Source of the DNA: Micromonospora sp. NBC_01813
GTDB taxonomy: Bacteria > Actinomycetota > Actinomycetes > Mycobacteriales > Micromonosporaceae
Direction of reading: 5' to 3'
NCBI RefSeq assembly: GCF_035917335.1
Contig: NZ_CP109067.1
Location: 6,819,001 to 6,883,000, forward strand
DNA: 64,000 nt
Positions 48,245 to 56,286 of the stretch are shown piece by piece. A model generated the notes under the pieces. The model saw nothing but the letters and a program-made list of their open reading frames with translations. It was not told the origin of the DNA and ran no database searches. Position numbers and translations under genes: made by a program. How positions within the stretch are numbered: the first letter of the stretch is position 1; each line of letters opens with the position of its first letter.

Positions 48245-48835
48245 ATGACCCTGGTCCGCATCGCGACCGTGGTCGAGGGCCAGGGCGAGGTCGCCGCGAT
48301 GCCGGTGCTGCTGCGCCGACTGGCACAGCAGATCAACCCTCAGCTGTACGTCGAATCGCCGCGCCCGCACCGAGTTGCCCGAGGCACCTTGCTACGTGCC
48401 GGGGGAGTGGAGAACGCGGTTGCCACCCTGGTCGAGCAGGTCGGCCCGTCGGCCGGCATCCTGATGGTGGTCGACGCAGACGACGACTGCCCCGCGAAGC
48501 TCGGCCCGGCGCTCGTTGAGCGGGCACGCCGGACCAGGTCGGACGTGAGCACCGCCGCCGTGATCGCCAACCGGGAGTTCGAGGCGTGGTTCCTGGCGGC
48601 GGCACCGTCGCTGGCCGGCCAGCGTGGGCTGGCGGATCCGCTGACCCGGCCGGCCGACCCGGAGGTGCCTCGGGACTGCAAAGGCTGGCTGAGCGCCAAC
48701 CGGGTCGACGGTCGCGCCTACAAACCGGCGAGCGACCAGGCGGCGCTGGCCGCCCTCTTCGACCTGGCGATGGCCCGCGAGCACTCCCCGTCCTTCGACA
48801 AACTCTGGCGCGACTTGACCATGCTGCTCAACTGA
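48245..48835 (+). CDS. DUF4276-like TOPRIM-type protein
   Basis: A 196-residue protein with the features of DUF4276: TVVEGQGEVAAMPVLLRRL (Glu11), ILMVVDADDDCPAKLG (Asp77, Asp79), VIANREFEAWFLAAAPSL (Glu111/Glu113) and a C-terminal FDKLWRDL. The Glu...DxD order is that of a TOPRIM fold, suggesting a Mg-dependent nuclease or nuclease-like effector. Members are commonly encoded after an AAA ATPase, as here. The ATG at 48245 follows AAGGAGCGAGGCGC and is 16 bases after the ATPase stop, so they form one transcription unit. Confidence 0.8.
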   Translation: MTLVRIATVVEGQGEVAAMPVLLRRLAQQINPQLYVESPRPHRVARGTLLRAGGVENAVATLVEQVGPSAGILMVVDADDDCPAKLGPALVERARRTRSDVSTAAVIANREFEAWFLAAAPSLAGQRGLADPLTRPADPEVPRDCKGWLSANRVDGRAYKPASDQAALAALFDLAMAREHSPSFDKLWRDLTMLLN

Positions 48836-48858
48836 CGCAACTACGCCGGGGAGCCGGG

Positions 48859-49299
48859 TCACCGATCAGACTGATTAACGATCTGCTCTGCTTCCAGGAG
48901 CAGACTGTCGAGCTGTTCATCGGTCAGCTCGGCGTCCAACACCAGCTTGAAGAGCAACTGCCCCTGGATCTCGGCGATGATGCCGACATCGAGCCCGTCA
49001 ACGATCTCGTCCACGTCGGGCATCTCCATGTCGAGCATCGCGTACATCACCGCCTCCGCCTCCCGGGCAGGCAGGTTCCGACCCTCGGCCAGGGTCGCCC
49101 TCGCCTCGGCGACGAAGCGGATGATCTCTTCCGGGCTCCGTTGCTCGGCGAACCGCTGCCGCGCGGCGATGTAGCAGGCGTAACCGATCGTCGCTACCGG
49201 AGTGCCCTTTCCTTGGGCTTCGAGCTTCTCCAGGTACGAGTTGTAAGACTCCCAGTCCCGACGGAGAAGCGCTCGGACTAGCTTGCTTTCGTCTTCCAT
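48859..49299 (-). CDS. Hypothetical acidic helical protein (immunity-like)
   Basis: A 146-residue, Glu/Asp-rich all-helical protein without membrane segments: ALLRRDWESYNSYLEKLEAQG, EIIRFVAEARATLAEGRNL, DVDEIVDGLDVG. It starts 2 bases after the stop of the 213-residue membrane-segment protein, with AAAGGA in the overlap region, so both are made together. Small acidic last genes of this kind are typical of immunity proteins in toxin cassettes, but the family is not recognised and this is inference. Confidence 0.6.
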   Translation of the reverse strand: MEDESKLVRALLRRDWESYNSYLEKLEAQGKGTPVATIGYACYIAARQRFAEQRSPEEIIRFVAEARATLAEGRNLPAREAEAVMYAMLDMEMPDVDEIVDGLDVGIIAEIQGQLLFKLVLDAELTDEQLDSLLLEAEQIVNQSDR

Positions 49300-49301
49300 C
49301 T

Positions 49302-49943
49302 TTATCCTTTGCTTTCCTTCTTATCGACCCGTGCTGTTTGCCAAATTCTGGATGCCACCTCGGCCCCCTTGATCCCGACAAGCGCGATCGTGATAGCAGC
49401 GATCAAGGCGTCACCGGCTGACGTACCTGGGGGATGGGTAGGCCGGAGGACAGGCTCCACAGGGCGGCTGACTGCTACGCCACCCGACCCGCCAGCGGCG
49501 TCTTGGAACGTCTCCGCCAACTTCTTGAGGTGTTGGAAGCCATCGTCGGCGCTTCGGACCTGGTGCACCCGCCCCATCAGCTTGCTTGACCGAGAGCCTT
49601 TGCCAGTGGAGTCTGCCAAGAGCTTCTCGCCGGACGGCATGCCGCCGATTTCGGAGGTTCGGGACGGGACGGAGCCGGGTGCGATGCGGTTGGCGTACTC
49701 GGAGATCTCGGTTGCTGCTTCGGCGATGAGCCGGGCGACCTTGCCGGACTTCGCGGCGGCCTCGCTGGCCCGGGCGAGAGCTGTGGTGGCGTGGTTGCTG
49801 TCTGCGCCCTCGGTCGCGGTCTCGTAGTGCTGGAGGCCGTTCGCGGCTTGCTTCTGTGCGTCTTTGGCGTTGACGGCGGCGCCGTCGAGGTCGTTGAGGA
49901 TCTGCCGCAGCACTGCGACGACGTCACCGACGCTGCCGCTCAC
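49302..49943 (-). CDS. Hypothetical helical protein with C-terminal hydrophobic segment
   Basis: A 213-residue protein. The first 90 residues are an Ala-rich helical hairpin like the two small proteins encoded before it (VVAVLRQILNDLDGAAVNAKDAQKQAANGLQHYE in part). The middle (SGEKLLADSTGKGSRSSKLMGRVHQV) is basic and polar, and a hydrophobic stretch DALIAAITIALVGIKGAEVA lies near 182-200. GTG at 49943 overlaps the preceding stop (GTGA). The layout (helical N-terminus plus different C-terminus) recalls WXG/LXG-type exported effectors; no catalytic motif is visible. Confidence 0.6.
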   Translation of the reverse strand: MSGSVGDVVAVLRQILNDLDGAAVNAKDAQKQAANGLQHYETATEGADSNHATTALARASEAAAKSGKVARLIAEAATEISEYANRIAPGSVPSRTSEIGGMPSGEKLLADSTGKGSRSSKLMGRVHQVRSADDGFQHLKKLAETFQDAAGGSGGVAVSRPVEPVLRPTHPPGTSAGDALIAAITIALVGIKGAEVASRIWQTARVDKKESKG

Positions 49944-50200
49944 CCGAGGGCCTTCGCGTACTCCTCGGCACTGCCGGTGCTGTCCTTGATTCTGTCGAGT
50001 ACCAACTCGCCTTCGCGGTCGGCCTCGCGCAGCCGGTGGTGCGCGCCCGTGACGTGGGGGTGCTGGCTATCGGTGAGGACCGCGATGGCGGCGACGTGGC
50101 AGGACCTGACGGTTTCCCGTACGGAGTGGATGGTTGCCGCTGCCGACCGCAAATCGTCGGTCCCCTCGCGTAGCTGGCCCTTGACCTCGTCGACGCTCAT
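49940..50200 (-). CDS. Small helical WXG100-sized protein
   Basis: An 86-residue protein made of two predicted helices: VDEVKGQLREGTDDLRSAAATIHSV in part, and READREGELVLDRIKDSTGSAEEYAKALG in part. Size and Glu/Ala/Gln pattern fit the WXG100-like or DUF6244-like helical proteins common in Micromonosporaceae; no WXG motif is present. It is coupled to the genes on either side (5-base gap upstream, GTGA overlap downstream). Confidence 0.6.
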   Translation of the reverse strand: MSVDEVKGQLREGTDDLRSAAATIHSVRETVRSCHVAAIAVLTDSQHPHVTGAHHRLREADREGELVLDRIKDSTGSAEEYAKALG

Positions 50201-50205
50201 CGTCG

Positions 50206-50469
50206 CTACCCGAGGATACCGGCGTACCGGCGGGTTGCCTCGCCTGCGCCCTGCATGAGGGTGGCGGCTTCTTCCAGTTGCTTCTTGCTCTGTTCGCAGC
50301 GGCTGATCGCTTCACTGACCAGCGGGTGCGCGGTACCGGCGGCGACGGCTTGCAGTTGGGTGAGCATCCGGTCCAGGGCATCCGCCGACGCCCTGAGCTG
50401 TTGAAGCGAGGTGGAGCCCTGCTCGGCGGCCTGGGCCAAGCCGGCCTTGACCTCCTGGATACTGGCCAC
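50206..50469 (-). CDS. Small helical WXG100-sized protein, first of cassette
   Basis: An 87-residue two-helix protein: IQEVKAGLAQAAEQGSTSLQQL, a short HPLVSEAI turn, then EQSKKQLEEAATLMQGAGEATRRYAG in part. It resembles the following 86-residue protein, including the shared HP turn and the C-terminal YA(G/K)-x-LG end, so the two are paralogues that may pair. Start is GTG at 50469 behind GGGGAGAATCTG. It begins the four-gene minus-strand cassette. Confidence 0.62.
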   Translation of the reverse strand: MASIQEVKAGLAQAAEQGSTSLQQLRASADALDRMLTQLQAVAAGTAHPLVSEAISRCEQSKKQLEEAATLMQGAGEATRRYAGILG

Positions 50470-50587
50470 CAGATTCTCCCCAACGTCAGCCTGCGGCGGA
50501 GCGCAGCCGCGCGTTCACCGCTCCTACGTGGTCGGAGCCTATCGGAGTGCATCAACGTCAGTGGCGGACGACGAGTGCATCTCAGGT

Positions 50588-51229
50588 TCAGTTCAGTAGC
50601 CGCTCGGCCCAGTAGATTTGCCTGTCGGGGCCGATGCTGATCAGGGCGACCATGAGATCGTCGACGGCGGCGGGAGCGGACGCGACCGCGAACTCCGGTG
50701 ATGTCTCCGGGCGGGCCGGGTACAGGACGAAGGAGTACGTCACCGGTGCGGCGTCCACTGACGTGACGATGACGACGCTGCCGGAAGTGTAGGAGCCGCC
50801 GTGGACCTCACGTGCGCCGACGCCCTGCAGCCAGGGGTAGCGCTCTTCGACGGCGTTGAGCACACCGTCGGATCCTGTCCCGACCTGGTCCGGTCGATTC
50901 GACGTGGTGGCGATGAACCCCGGCAGGGTGCGGGTGCGTGTGTCGACCACCGCGATGATGAGCATCGCGCCGGGCTCCGCTTGCGGTGGCGGCGTCCACG
51001 CGACCTGGCCGAGGAAGATCTGCGCGCCCTCGCCGGTAGCTTCCAGCAGTCGGCCGCCGAAAGCTGCGTCTGCCCTCGCCTGGTCGACCAGGCGCAGGGT
51101 CGCGGTCGCTTTCAAAACCTCCGGCCCGTACGGCGACCGCTGGTGCCACCACCAACCGGCGGCTCCAGCCACCACGACTACGACGGCTACGGCAGCCGCG
51201 CCCAAGGTCAGCGCTCGTCGATGCCCCAT
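50588..51229 (-). CDS. Membrane-anchored hypothetical protein
   Basis: A 213-residue protein with one N-terminal membrane segment (LGAAAVAVVVVVAGAAGWWW, about 8-28) and an extracytoplasmic beta-rich domain (AMLIIAVVDTRTRTLPGFIATT, TYSFVLYPARPE). No domain recognised. The ATG at 51229 starts the basic MGHRRAL just before the anchor; a longer version would be Cys-rich and is unlikely. It is 118 bases upstream of the helical cassette on the same strand. Confidence 0.6.
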   Translation of the reverse strand: MGHRRALTLGAAAVAVVVVVAGAAGWWWHQRSPYGPEVLKATATLRLVDQARADAAFGGRLLEATGEGAQIFLGQVAWTPPPQAEPGAMLIIAVVDTRTRTLPGFIATTSNRPDQVGTGSDGVLNAVEERYPWLQGVGAREVHGGSYTSGSVVIVTSVDAAPVTYSFVLYPARPETSPEFAVASAPAAVDDLMVALISIGPDRQIYWAERLLN

Positions 51230-51319
51230 GCCGGTAGTACAGCACACCGTAGCCATAACTTGGGACGGCCGACGTGGGCTTGTGCAGCACGACTAGACTC
51301 GCGGAAGGACCTTCTCTTG

Positions 51320-51664
51320 ATGTCTGCCGATAGGTCGGTGTCCTTGGTCATGGGGCGTCAAGATGAGTGGCAAGAGTTGCATATCCCACCCGAGTTTCTA
51401 GATTTCGCTACTAAACACGGTTTGGCGTCGATCTACTCATTGTGGGGCGCTTCTCTTTACTTCGGGCTTTTCGGGATCTTTGGTGCGGCACTCTTTGCCT
51501 CCGGTCACGATTTCGGGGTCGAATTCTTCGTGCTTCTCGCTGCAGGGGCCGCACTGTTCGCTGCGAGTGTAGTTCTCTACCTCAGGAAGAGGAAGAAGGA
51601 TGCGAGTCGGAGGGTGGCGTACGAGAAGTGGAACGCTGAGAAGTTCGGCCGAGCCGGTGAGTGA
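51320..51664 (+). CDS. Small membrane protein with two helices
   Basis: A 114-residue protein: a polar N-terminus (LHIPPEFLDFATKHGLASIY), two membrane segments (about 42-60, ASLYFGLFGIFGAALFA; 66-88, FFVLLAAGAALFAASVVLYL) and a strongly basic tail (RKRKKDASRRVAYEKWNAEKFG). GAAGGA lies upstream of the ATG at 51320. The next gene overlaps its end. Base use here is less GC-biased than in the core genes. Function unknown. Confidence 0.6.
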   Translation: MSADRSVSLVMGRQDEWQELHIPPEFLDFATKHGLASIYSLWGASLYFGLFGIFGAALFASGHDFGVEFFVLLAAGAALFAASVVLYLRKRKKDASRRVAYEKWNAEKFGRAGE

Positions 51665-51978
51665 ACTTCGATCACCAGAATTGCCCTACCGGGTTGGTCT
51701 ATTGGCGCTTCTCTCTGGAGTTGCATTGATCGCGGCAGTGAGATCGGGCGGCGGTGCAGAGGGCGTCGTGTCTGGCGCGGCGGTTCTGGGATTTGCGCTA
51801 GCAGCGTGGCGACTGGCACGAACTAAGGTCGTTGTGACCGGAGCGGTCATCAATGACATCCGGATGATTGGGAAGCGCAGCTACGACCGTTCGCAGGTGG
51901 CGAGCGTTGGCGTCAGGCGTCCTGGCGGTCTGCGGGACGGATTCTGCTTGATCTTGACATTGAAGACCGGCCAAGATG
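51657..51978 (+). pseudogene. PH-domain-like membrane protein gene, 5' part (split by IS)
   Basis: Starts at GTG 51657, overlapping the previous stop. It encodes a polar start, two hydrophobic segments (RVGLLALLSGVALIAAVRS, VSGAAVLGFALAAWRLA) and a beta-rich part (VVVTGAVINDIRMIGKRS, LILTLKTGQD) resembling bacterial PH-like domains. At 51979 the IS begins; the hybrid frame adds AMPFR and stops at 51995. Deleting the IS and one copy of the 10-base target duplication restores a 159-codon gene that ends at 53677. As it stands the gene is disrupted. Confidence 0.75.
51969..51978. repeat. Left target-site duplication of the IS
   Basis: GGCCAAGATG, repeated exactly at 53510-53519 on the other side of the element. 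A 10-base duplication is in the range known for IS4-family insertions. Confidence 0.9.
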
Positions 51979-53509
51979 CAATGCCGTTCAGATAGAGGTG
52001 TCTGGGCAGGCCAGGTGCGGTGTGGGTGGGGCGGGGTGACGGGTGATCCGATCGGTCGGGCGTTTGACGCGGTAGGAGTTGTGGCGGGCGCGTTTGACGA
52101 CGCGGGGGCAGGTCCGGTGTCGGCGGGGCGGGTTGGGCTGGTGGCGGATCTCGGTGAGCGCGTCGGTCAGGGCCTCGGAAAGGTCCTCAGGGGGTGATGG
52201 CCGCCTGGTCGGTGACCTGGCGGCGCACGACGCGGAGGCCTTTGATGAACGACATGCGGTCCGGGTCGTAGCCGGCGGGGTCGGCGGCGTCCAGCAGGAG
52301 AGCACGGATGGCGTAGTGGGCGAGTAGCAGTCCCCACATCTGTTGTTCGACCAGGTCCGGGGTCTTCGAACGGAGGATCTCACCGCGTCCGCGCAGGTCG
52401 GTCTTGATCTCGTCGAGGGCGGATTCCTCTTCCCAGCGCTGGTGGTACGCCTCGGCCAGGGTGAGGGCGTCGATGTCGTGCGGGTCGGTGACGGTGGTGA
52501 TCACCACGATCAGGTCACCGTCGGGGTTGCGGTCCGGGACGGTGTACTCGACCACCCGCACGAGGCGGGCCAGCTCGGCGGGAACCTGGTGGCCGGCTCT
52601 GGCCTGTTCGGCCAGCCTCGCCCGACGGGCGGCGCTCAGCCCGGGGGCGTAGATCAGCGCGTGGTAGGAGCCGTCCGCAAGCCAGTTCAGGTGCCCGACC
52701 GACACCGACGCGCCGATGCGCCAGGCCAGGTCCGCGCCGGTGGCCGCGTACCGGTTGAACAGGTCGTAGGAGTACAGGCCGGCGTCGGCCATCACCAGCA
52801 TGCCCGGCCCGACCGTGCCGGTGAGGTCGGCGGCCAGGGTCCGTTCCCCGGTACGGCACCCGCCGAGGACCGCGCCGACGATGGCGTGGCTGCCGCACTC
52901 GGCCACAGCGGCGACGTGCAGTTTCGGATACGCCGACGCTTTCGGCCCCGAGCCCAACCGGCCGAACCGTTGGGCGTTGTCCGGGGTGTCGGCCACGTCG
53001 AAGCTGGTCGCGTCGATCGCCATCAGCCGGCGCCGGCCGATGAAGGCACCTTTCGTGCCCGGACCGGCCAGGGGCACCGCGGCCCGCTCGAACAACGCTT
53101 TCATCGGCTCGGGCCCGAGTCGCTGCCGGGCCTGGGTGATCGCGGACTTGGTCGGGACCTGCCAGTCGTCGTCCCACGAGCCGAGTTTGCGCAGGTTACC
53201 GACCAGCCGGCGCATCACCTCGTCATACGACTCGGCGAAGAACAACCCCATCGCGATCACGTACCGGACCATCACGTGCGCCGGTAGCCGCCGCGAGCGT
53301 TTCTCCCGCCGCCCCGTGCGGTTGAGGACCTCTTCCAGCAGGTCACGGCCGAACCGGGCCGACACCACACCCAACCCGATATGGTCGGTCAACCGACCCT
53401 GCGGCAGCTGCTCCACCGATGACGTCACGGCCAGCCACCGTACCGGCCTCCACAATCGACGTCAGCTCACCACGCCGACCTCAACCCGCTCCCTATCTGA
53501 ACGGCATTG
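51979..53509. mobile_element. IS4-family insertion sequence (1531 bp)
   Basis: Bounded by perfect 17-base inverted repeats CAATGCCGTTCAGATAG (51979-51995) and its complement (53493-53509), with identity continuing in part beyond. It is flanked by the 10-base direct repeat GGCCAAGATG. It encodes one DDE transposase on the minus strand; about 190 bases at the left end are non-coding. Intact ends, flanks and transposase suggest a recent and possibly active element. It splits the PH-like gene. Confidence 0.93.
52187..53428 (-). CDS. IS4-family transposase
   Basis: A 413-residue DDE transposase from the GTG at 53428 (a TTG at 53455 would add nine residues). Helical N-terminus (LTDHIGLGVVSARFGRDLLEEVL in part) then the RNase-H-like core: first Asp in MAIDATSFDV, second Asp in VMADAGLYS, and Glu in YHQRWEEESALDEIK. 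That last segment fits the IS4 YREK signature exactly (Y-2-R-3-E-6-K). All catalytic residues are present, so it appears functional. Confidence 0.94.
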   Translation of the reverse strand: MTSSVEQLPQGRLTDHIGLGVVSARFGRDLLEEVLNRTGRREKRSRRLPAHVMVRYVIAMGLFFAESYDEVMRRLVGNLRKLGSWDDDWQVPTKSAITQARQRLGPEPMKALFERAAVPLAGPGTKGAFIGRRRLMAIDATSFDVADTPDNAQRFGRLGSGPKASAYPKLHVAAVAECGSHAIVGAVLGGCRTGERTLAADLTGTVGPGMLVMADAGLYSYDLFNRYAATGADLAWRIGASVSVGHLNWLADGSYHALIYAPGLSAARRARLAEQARAGHQVPAELARLVRVVEYTVPDRNPDGDLIVVITTVTDPHDIDALTLAEAYHQRWEEESALDEIKTDLRGRGEILRSKTPDLVEQQMWGLLLAHYAIRALLLDAADPAGYDPDRMSFIKGLRVVRRQVTDQAAITP

Positions 53510-53519
53510 GGCCAAGATG
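53510..53519. repeat. Right target-site duplication of the IS
   Basis: GGCCAAGATG, identical to 51969-51978. Confidence 0.9.
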
Positions 53520-53677
53520 TGTCCTTGGTTGCTTCGCGTGTCTACTCGTTAGTGCCGATTGGTCGGCATGTCGACTACCTGCGGCGCTGGTCGGCAGATA
53601 TCAGTGGCTTCGATGCGGAAGGCGTCGGGATTGGCGGTGCGCCGGAGATCTCTCTGCGAAAGGCCGAAAAGAGGTAA
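53520..53677 (+). pseudogene. PH-domain-like gene, 3' part (split by IS)
   Basis: Continues the reading frame of 51657-51978 across the insertion: after ...TGQD it reads VSLVASRVYSLVPIGRHVDY and ends SLRKAEKR at TAA 53675-53677. The frame is open and in phase once one target duplication is removed. This proves that the IS inserted into an intact gene. No start of its own is visible. Confidence 0.75.
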
Positions 53678-53680
53678 ACG

Positions 53681-53810
53681 ACGACGTTTGATCGCATCCG
53701 CAGCGCGGTGCGACGGAAGCAACTCTTCGTCATCGACGAGCAGGGCGTCCACCTGGGCCCGGATGCGTTTGGCTGGCCGGCGAACAAGACGCTGATCAAA
53801 ACGGCAATGC
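53681..53810 (+). pseudogene. Possible gene fragment
   Basis: In the frame following the split gene's stop, FDRIRSAVRRKQLFVIDEQG and VHLGPDAFGWPANKTLI look like real protein with normal codon bias, but the similarity to a natural protein fades after NKTLI and the frame ends in low-quality sequence at 53932. No start with a ribosome site is seen. It may be the broken end of a second small gene of the same kind. Confidence 0.3.
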
Positions 53811-53861
53811 CCCCAGCGCCGGCCTCGGCGCGGGGGCATCGCTCGTGCGTTCGAGTCAGAC

Positions 53862-54560
53862 TCAGTCGAGAGCGGAGACTGTCGACCGGGGCGAGCGGAG
53901 TACGGAGAGTTGCGTGGCATTACGGCAGATGACTGCGCCACCGACAACTTGGGCGATTAGAAAGGGGTAGGCGGCGCCGCGTTCGATCAGCCCGACGTAA
54001 TCCTGCGGCCCCACAAAAGTGAGGATCAGGCAGCTGAAACCGAAGATTCCAGCGACGGTGAAGTACAGTGACGTCAGCGAGTACCCCTTCGCCTTACGTA
54101 GCAGGAGCCCGGTGAGAAACATGGCGATGTTGCCGCCCCCCATGCCGACCATTGCGCCGATTGCGTGGTACGGGAGCATCCAGGCGGGGGCGTTGTGGAA
54201 TGTTGCGACGACGCAGAGACCGGCGCTGTAGGCGATCGCCAGCCCAAACACCCAACTGCCCGTCCGTGAAGCGCGAAGAATCCGGCGAAAGACGATGGCG
54301 GCCACGAGGGTGAGCGCGCCGTTGATCACCCACCCTGAGTTGATGGCCCATGCTGCGGGCGAGTGGATCCAAATTCCCTCGTTCGTTTCCGCAGGGCTCG
54401 AAACTCCGAGGTCGCTGATCACGTTTGTGATGTAACTATAAGAATCGTCCGGCCAGCCAGCGGCGGCTACTGCTTCGCCGATGATGAAGAGAATCCCGGC
54501 GGCGATCAATGCTACCCCAGCAATGATCGTCGATGTGTTGCTAGCTGGAGTTCGTGTCAT
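53862..54560 (-). CDS. DUF998-family membrane protein
   Basis: A 232-residue protein with six to seven membrane segments: AGVALIAAGILFIIGEAVAAAGW in part, a conserved-looking ISDLGVSSPAETNEG loop, GALTLVAAIVFRRIL, and further helices to LIAQVVGGAVI. DUF998 proteins are membrane proteins of unknown function with the ISDLG-type motif after the first helix. The ATG at 54560 follows GAGGAATCGACC. Base composition is lower in GC than neighbours, suggesting transfer. Confidence 0.8.
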   Translation of the reverse strand: MTRTPASNTSTIIAGVALIAAGILFIIGEAVAAAGWPDDSYSYITNVISDLGVSSPAETNEGIWIHSPAAWAINSGWVINGALTLVAAIVFRRILRASRTGSWVFGLAIAYSAGLCVVATFHNAPAWMLPYHAIGAMVGMGGGNIAMFLTGLLLRKAKGYSLTSLYFTVAGIFGFSCLILTFVGPQDYVGLIERGAAYPFLIAQVVGGAVICRNATQLSVLRSPRSTVSALD

Positions 54561-55103
54561 GGTCGATTCCTCACGTCGATGAAATGGCGCCTTTGGTGGC
54601 GCTTGCGTGCTTTGGTGGAGCGGAATCAATCTGTTTTGGCGCGCCGCAAAATGGGTGCACTCCGCTTGTCCAAAAATTGTCGATGTTCCGCCCCGGGTCG
54701 GGTGGAAGGCGGTGTCAGACCCCTGCGGGGCCGGTCGTACTCATGCCGGCTTGCCAGAATTCCCTGGCGTTGTCACGGGTACGGGATTGGCTCACGCCAA
54801 GCTCTGGTATGTGACCACCGGGTGGTGGCACGGGTCACTGTGTGCGACGTTCTTTGCGCCCTGGCACCTCGGGCCGGCGTTCTCGCCGTTGAAGATGGCG
54901 GTCTTGTCGACCATGACGCCCCCTGATCTACCAGGCATGAAGCGGATCGCGTTCCGCTTCGTCCGCAGAGCATAAGGGGAACGCGTTCCACTTGTCCAGC
55001 CCGCCGGGGACGACGCTCGGTCGACCTCTCGTTGAGGGTGGCGGGCAGAGTGGAGGCTCGGTGCCCGGCAGGCTAGCGGCTGGGACAGATCCGGGTGCTT
55101 TCG
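54561..55103. other. Non-coding region with two palindromes
   Basis: 543 bases with no gene I can support. Two inverted repeats stand out: GAAGCGGA/TCCGCTTC with a TCGCGT spacer (54939-54960), and the perfect GGAACGCGTTCC (54978-54989), 17 bases apart and sharing CGCGTTCC. They may be paired operator sites or a terminator for the TPR-protein gene to the right. Confidence 0.45.
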
Positions 55104-56153
55104 TCAGGCGGCGAGGCCCAGGAGTTCGGTGGCGCGAGTGGTGAAGTGGCGTACCTCGGGGAGGGTGGCGTACGGCTTCAGGCGGTGTTGCAGGTCTTTG
55201 ACGGTCTCCAGGGTGCGGCTGGAGTTGACGGAGGCGGCCAGCTCGACGACGTGGGTGGCGCGGGTGGCGGCGGCTTCGACGTCTGCGCGGTCGAGGTCGG
55301 CGGTGGCCAGGGCGGCGTGGCTGAGGGCGGCGCGGCGGGCGCGGCCCTGCTGACGAGCGCCTTCGGCTGACTCGGTGGCGAAGCGTTCGGTGTCGTCTGG
55401 CTGTCGGAGGTCGCGGAAGCAGTGGGCGGCTTCGCCGTACATGTACGGGGTGTCGATGAATTTGGCCCAGACGGGTTCGTTGTCGTGGTCGACGCGGGCG
55501 AAGGTCTGTTCGGCCTTAGCTACGGCGGCGGCTGCGGGTGTCGACTCGCCGAGTGCGGCGTGCGCGCGGGCTTCGAGGATGTGTAGGTCGGCGAGGCAGG
55601 CGGGGGAGTCGCCGTCGGTGATTCCGCGGCGGCCGGCGCGGGCCAGCATGAGTGCTTCGCGAGGGTGGCCGAGCAGGTTGGCCTGGTCGGACATGCCGGC
55701 GAGGACGTGAGCGCCGAGCGCGGCATGGTTGGCCGCCTGGGCCAGCCGGAGCGCCTGGATCAGGTAGCGCTGGGCGATGCCGTGTTCGCCGTCGTCGTAG
55801 GCCATCCAGCCGACAAGGTACGACTGCTCGGCCGCTGCCTCGTAGAGCGCCTGCTGGACGTCCGGTTCGTGCTCGCGCTTGAGCAGCGGCAGGACGTAGC
55901 TCTGCATGTACTCGACGAGGGCGGTGCGGGCGTGGCCGCCGCCGCGCATCACGTCCAGCTCCTGGAAGAGGGCGAACATCTCCCGGATGCCGGCCACCTG
56001 TCGCATCCCGATCTGCCGGGGGCCGCGCTCGGTCGACGTCTCGTCGAGGGTGGCGAGCAGCCAGTCCCGGCTGGGTGCCCCGAGCGCGGCGAGCACGAAC
56101 GGCGCTTTGACGATGTTGCGGCGGACGACTCCAGCTTCTCGGTGGTTGGACAT
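55104..56153 (-). CDS. TPR-repeat protein related to XRE regulators, lacking the DNA-binding domain
   Basis: A 349-residue all-helical protein with TPR-like units (EQSYLVGWMAYDDGEHGIAQRYLIQALRLAQ in part; ADLHILEARAHAALGE; AALSHAALATADLDRAD). It resembles the C-terminal sensor part of actinomycete XRE-TPR regulators, and the segment VRRNIVKAPFVLAALGAPSRDWLLATLDE in part is the usual start of that part. No helix-turn-helix precedes it. The ATG at 56153 has GAGAGGATG upstream. A full XRE-TPR protein is encoded at 56904-58043, so this one might work with it. Confidence 0.7.
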   Translation of the reverse strand: MSNHREAGVVRRNIVKAPFVLAALGAPSRDWLLATLDETSTERGPRQIGMRQVAGIREMFALFQELDVMRGGGHARTALVEYMQSYVLPLLKREHEPDVQQALYEAAAEQSYLVGWMAYDDGEHGIAQRYLIQALRLAQAANHAALGAHVLAGMSDQANLLGHPREALMLARAGRRGITDGDSPACLADLHILEARAHAALGESTPAAAAVAKAEQTFARVDHDNEPVWAKFIDTPYMYGEAAHCFRDLRQPDDTERFATESAEGARQQGRARRAALSHAALATADLDRADVEAAATRATHVVELAASVNSSRTLETVKDLQHRLKPYATLPEVRHFTTRATELLGLAA

Positions 56154-56286
56154 TGATTCGCATCCTCTCTATGGCTACTTCGGACGGTACCGCTCATTTA
56201 CTCGCATGGATATCGCTGTTTGGGGTCTGACGCGGGGCACCCCTGTTGTGGATCGAGCGCATGGCTGCGTCGATAGGCTTGCCGGT

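Noticed and set aside
54607-54975. 122-codon plus-strand frame in the gap before the TPR protein
   Set aside because: No ribosome site, poor third-position bias, no recognisable features.
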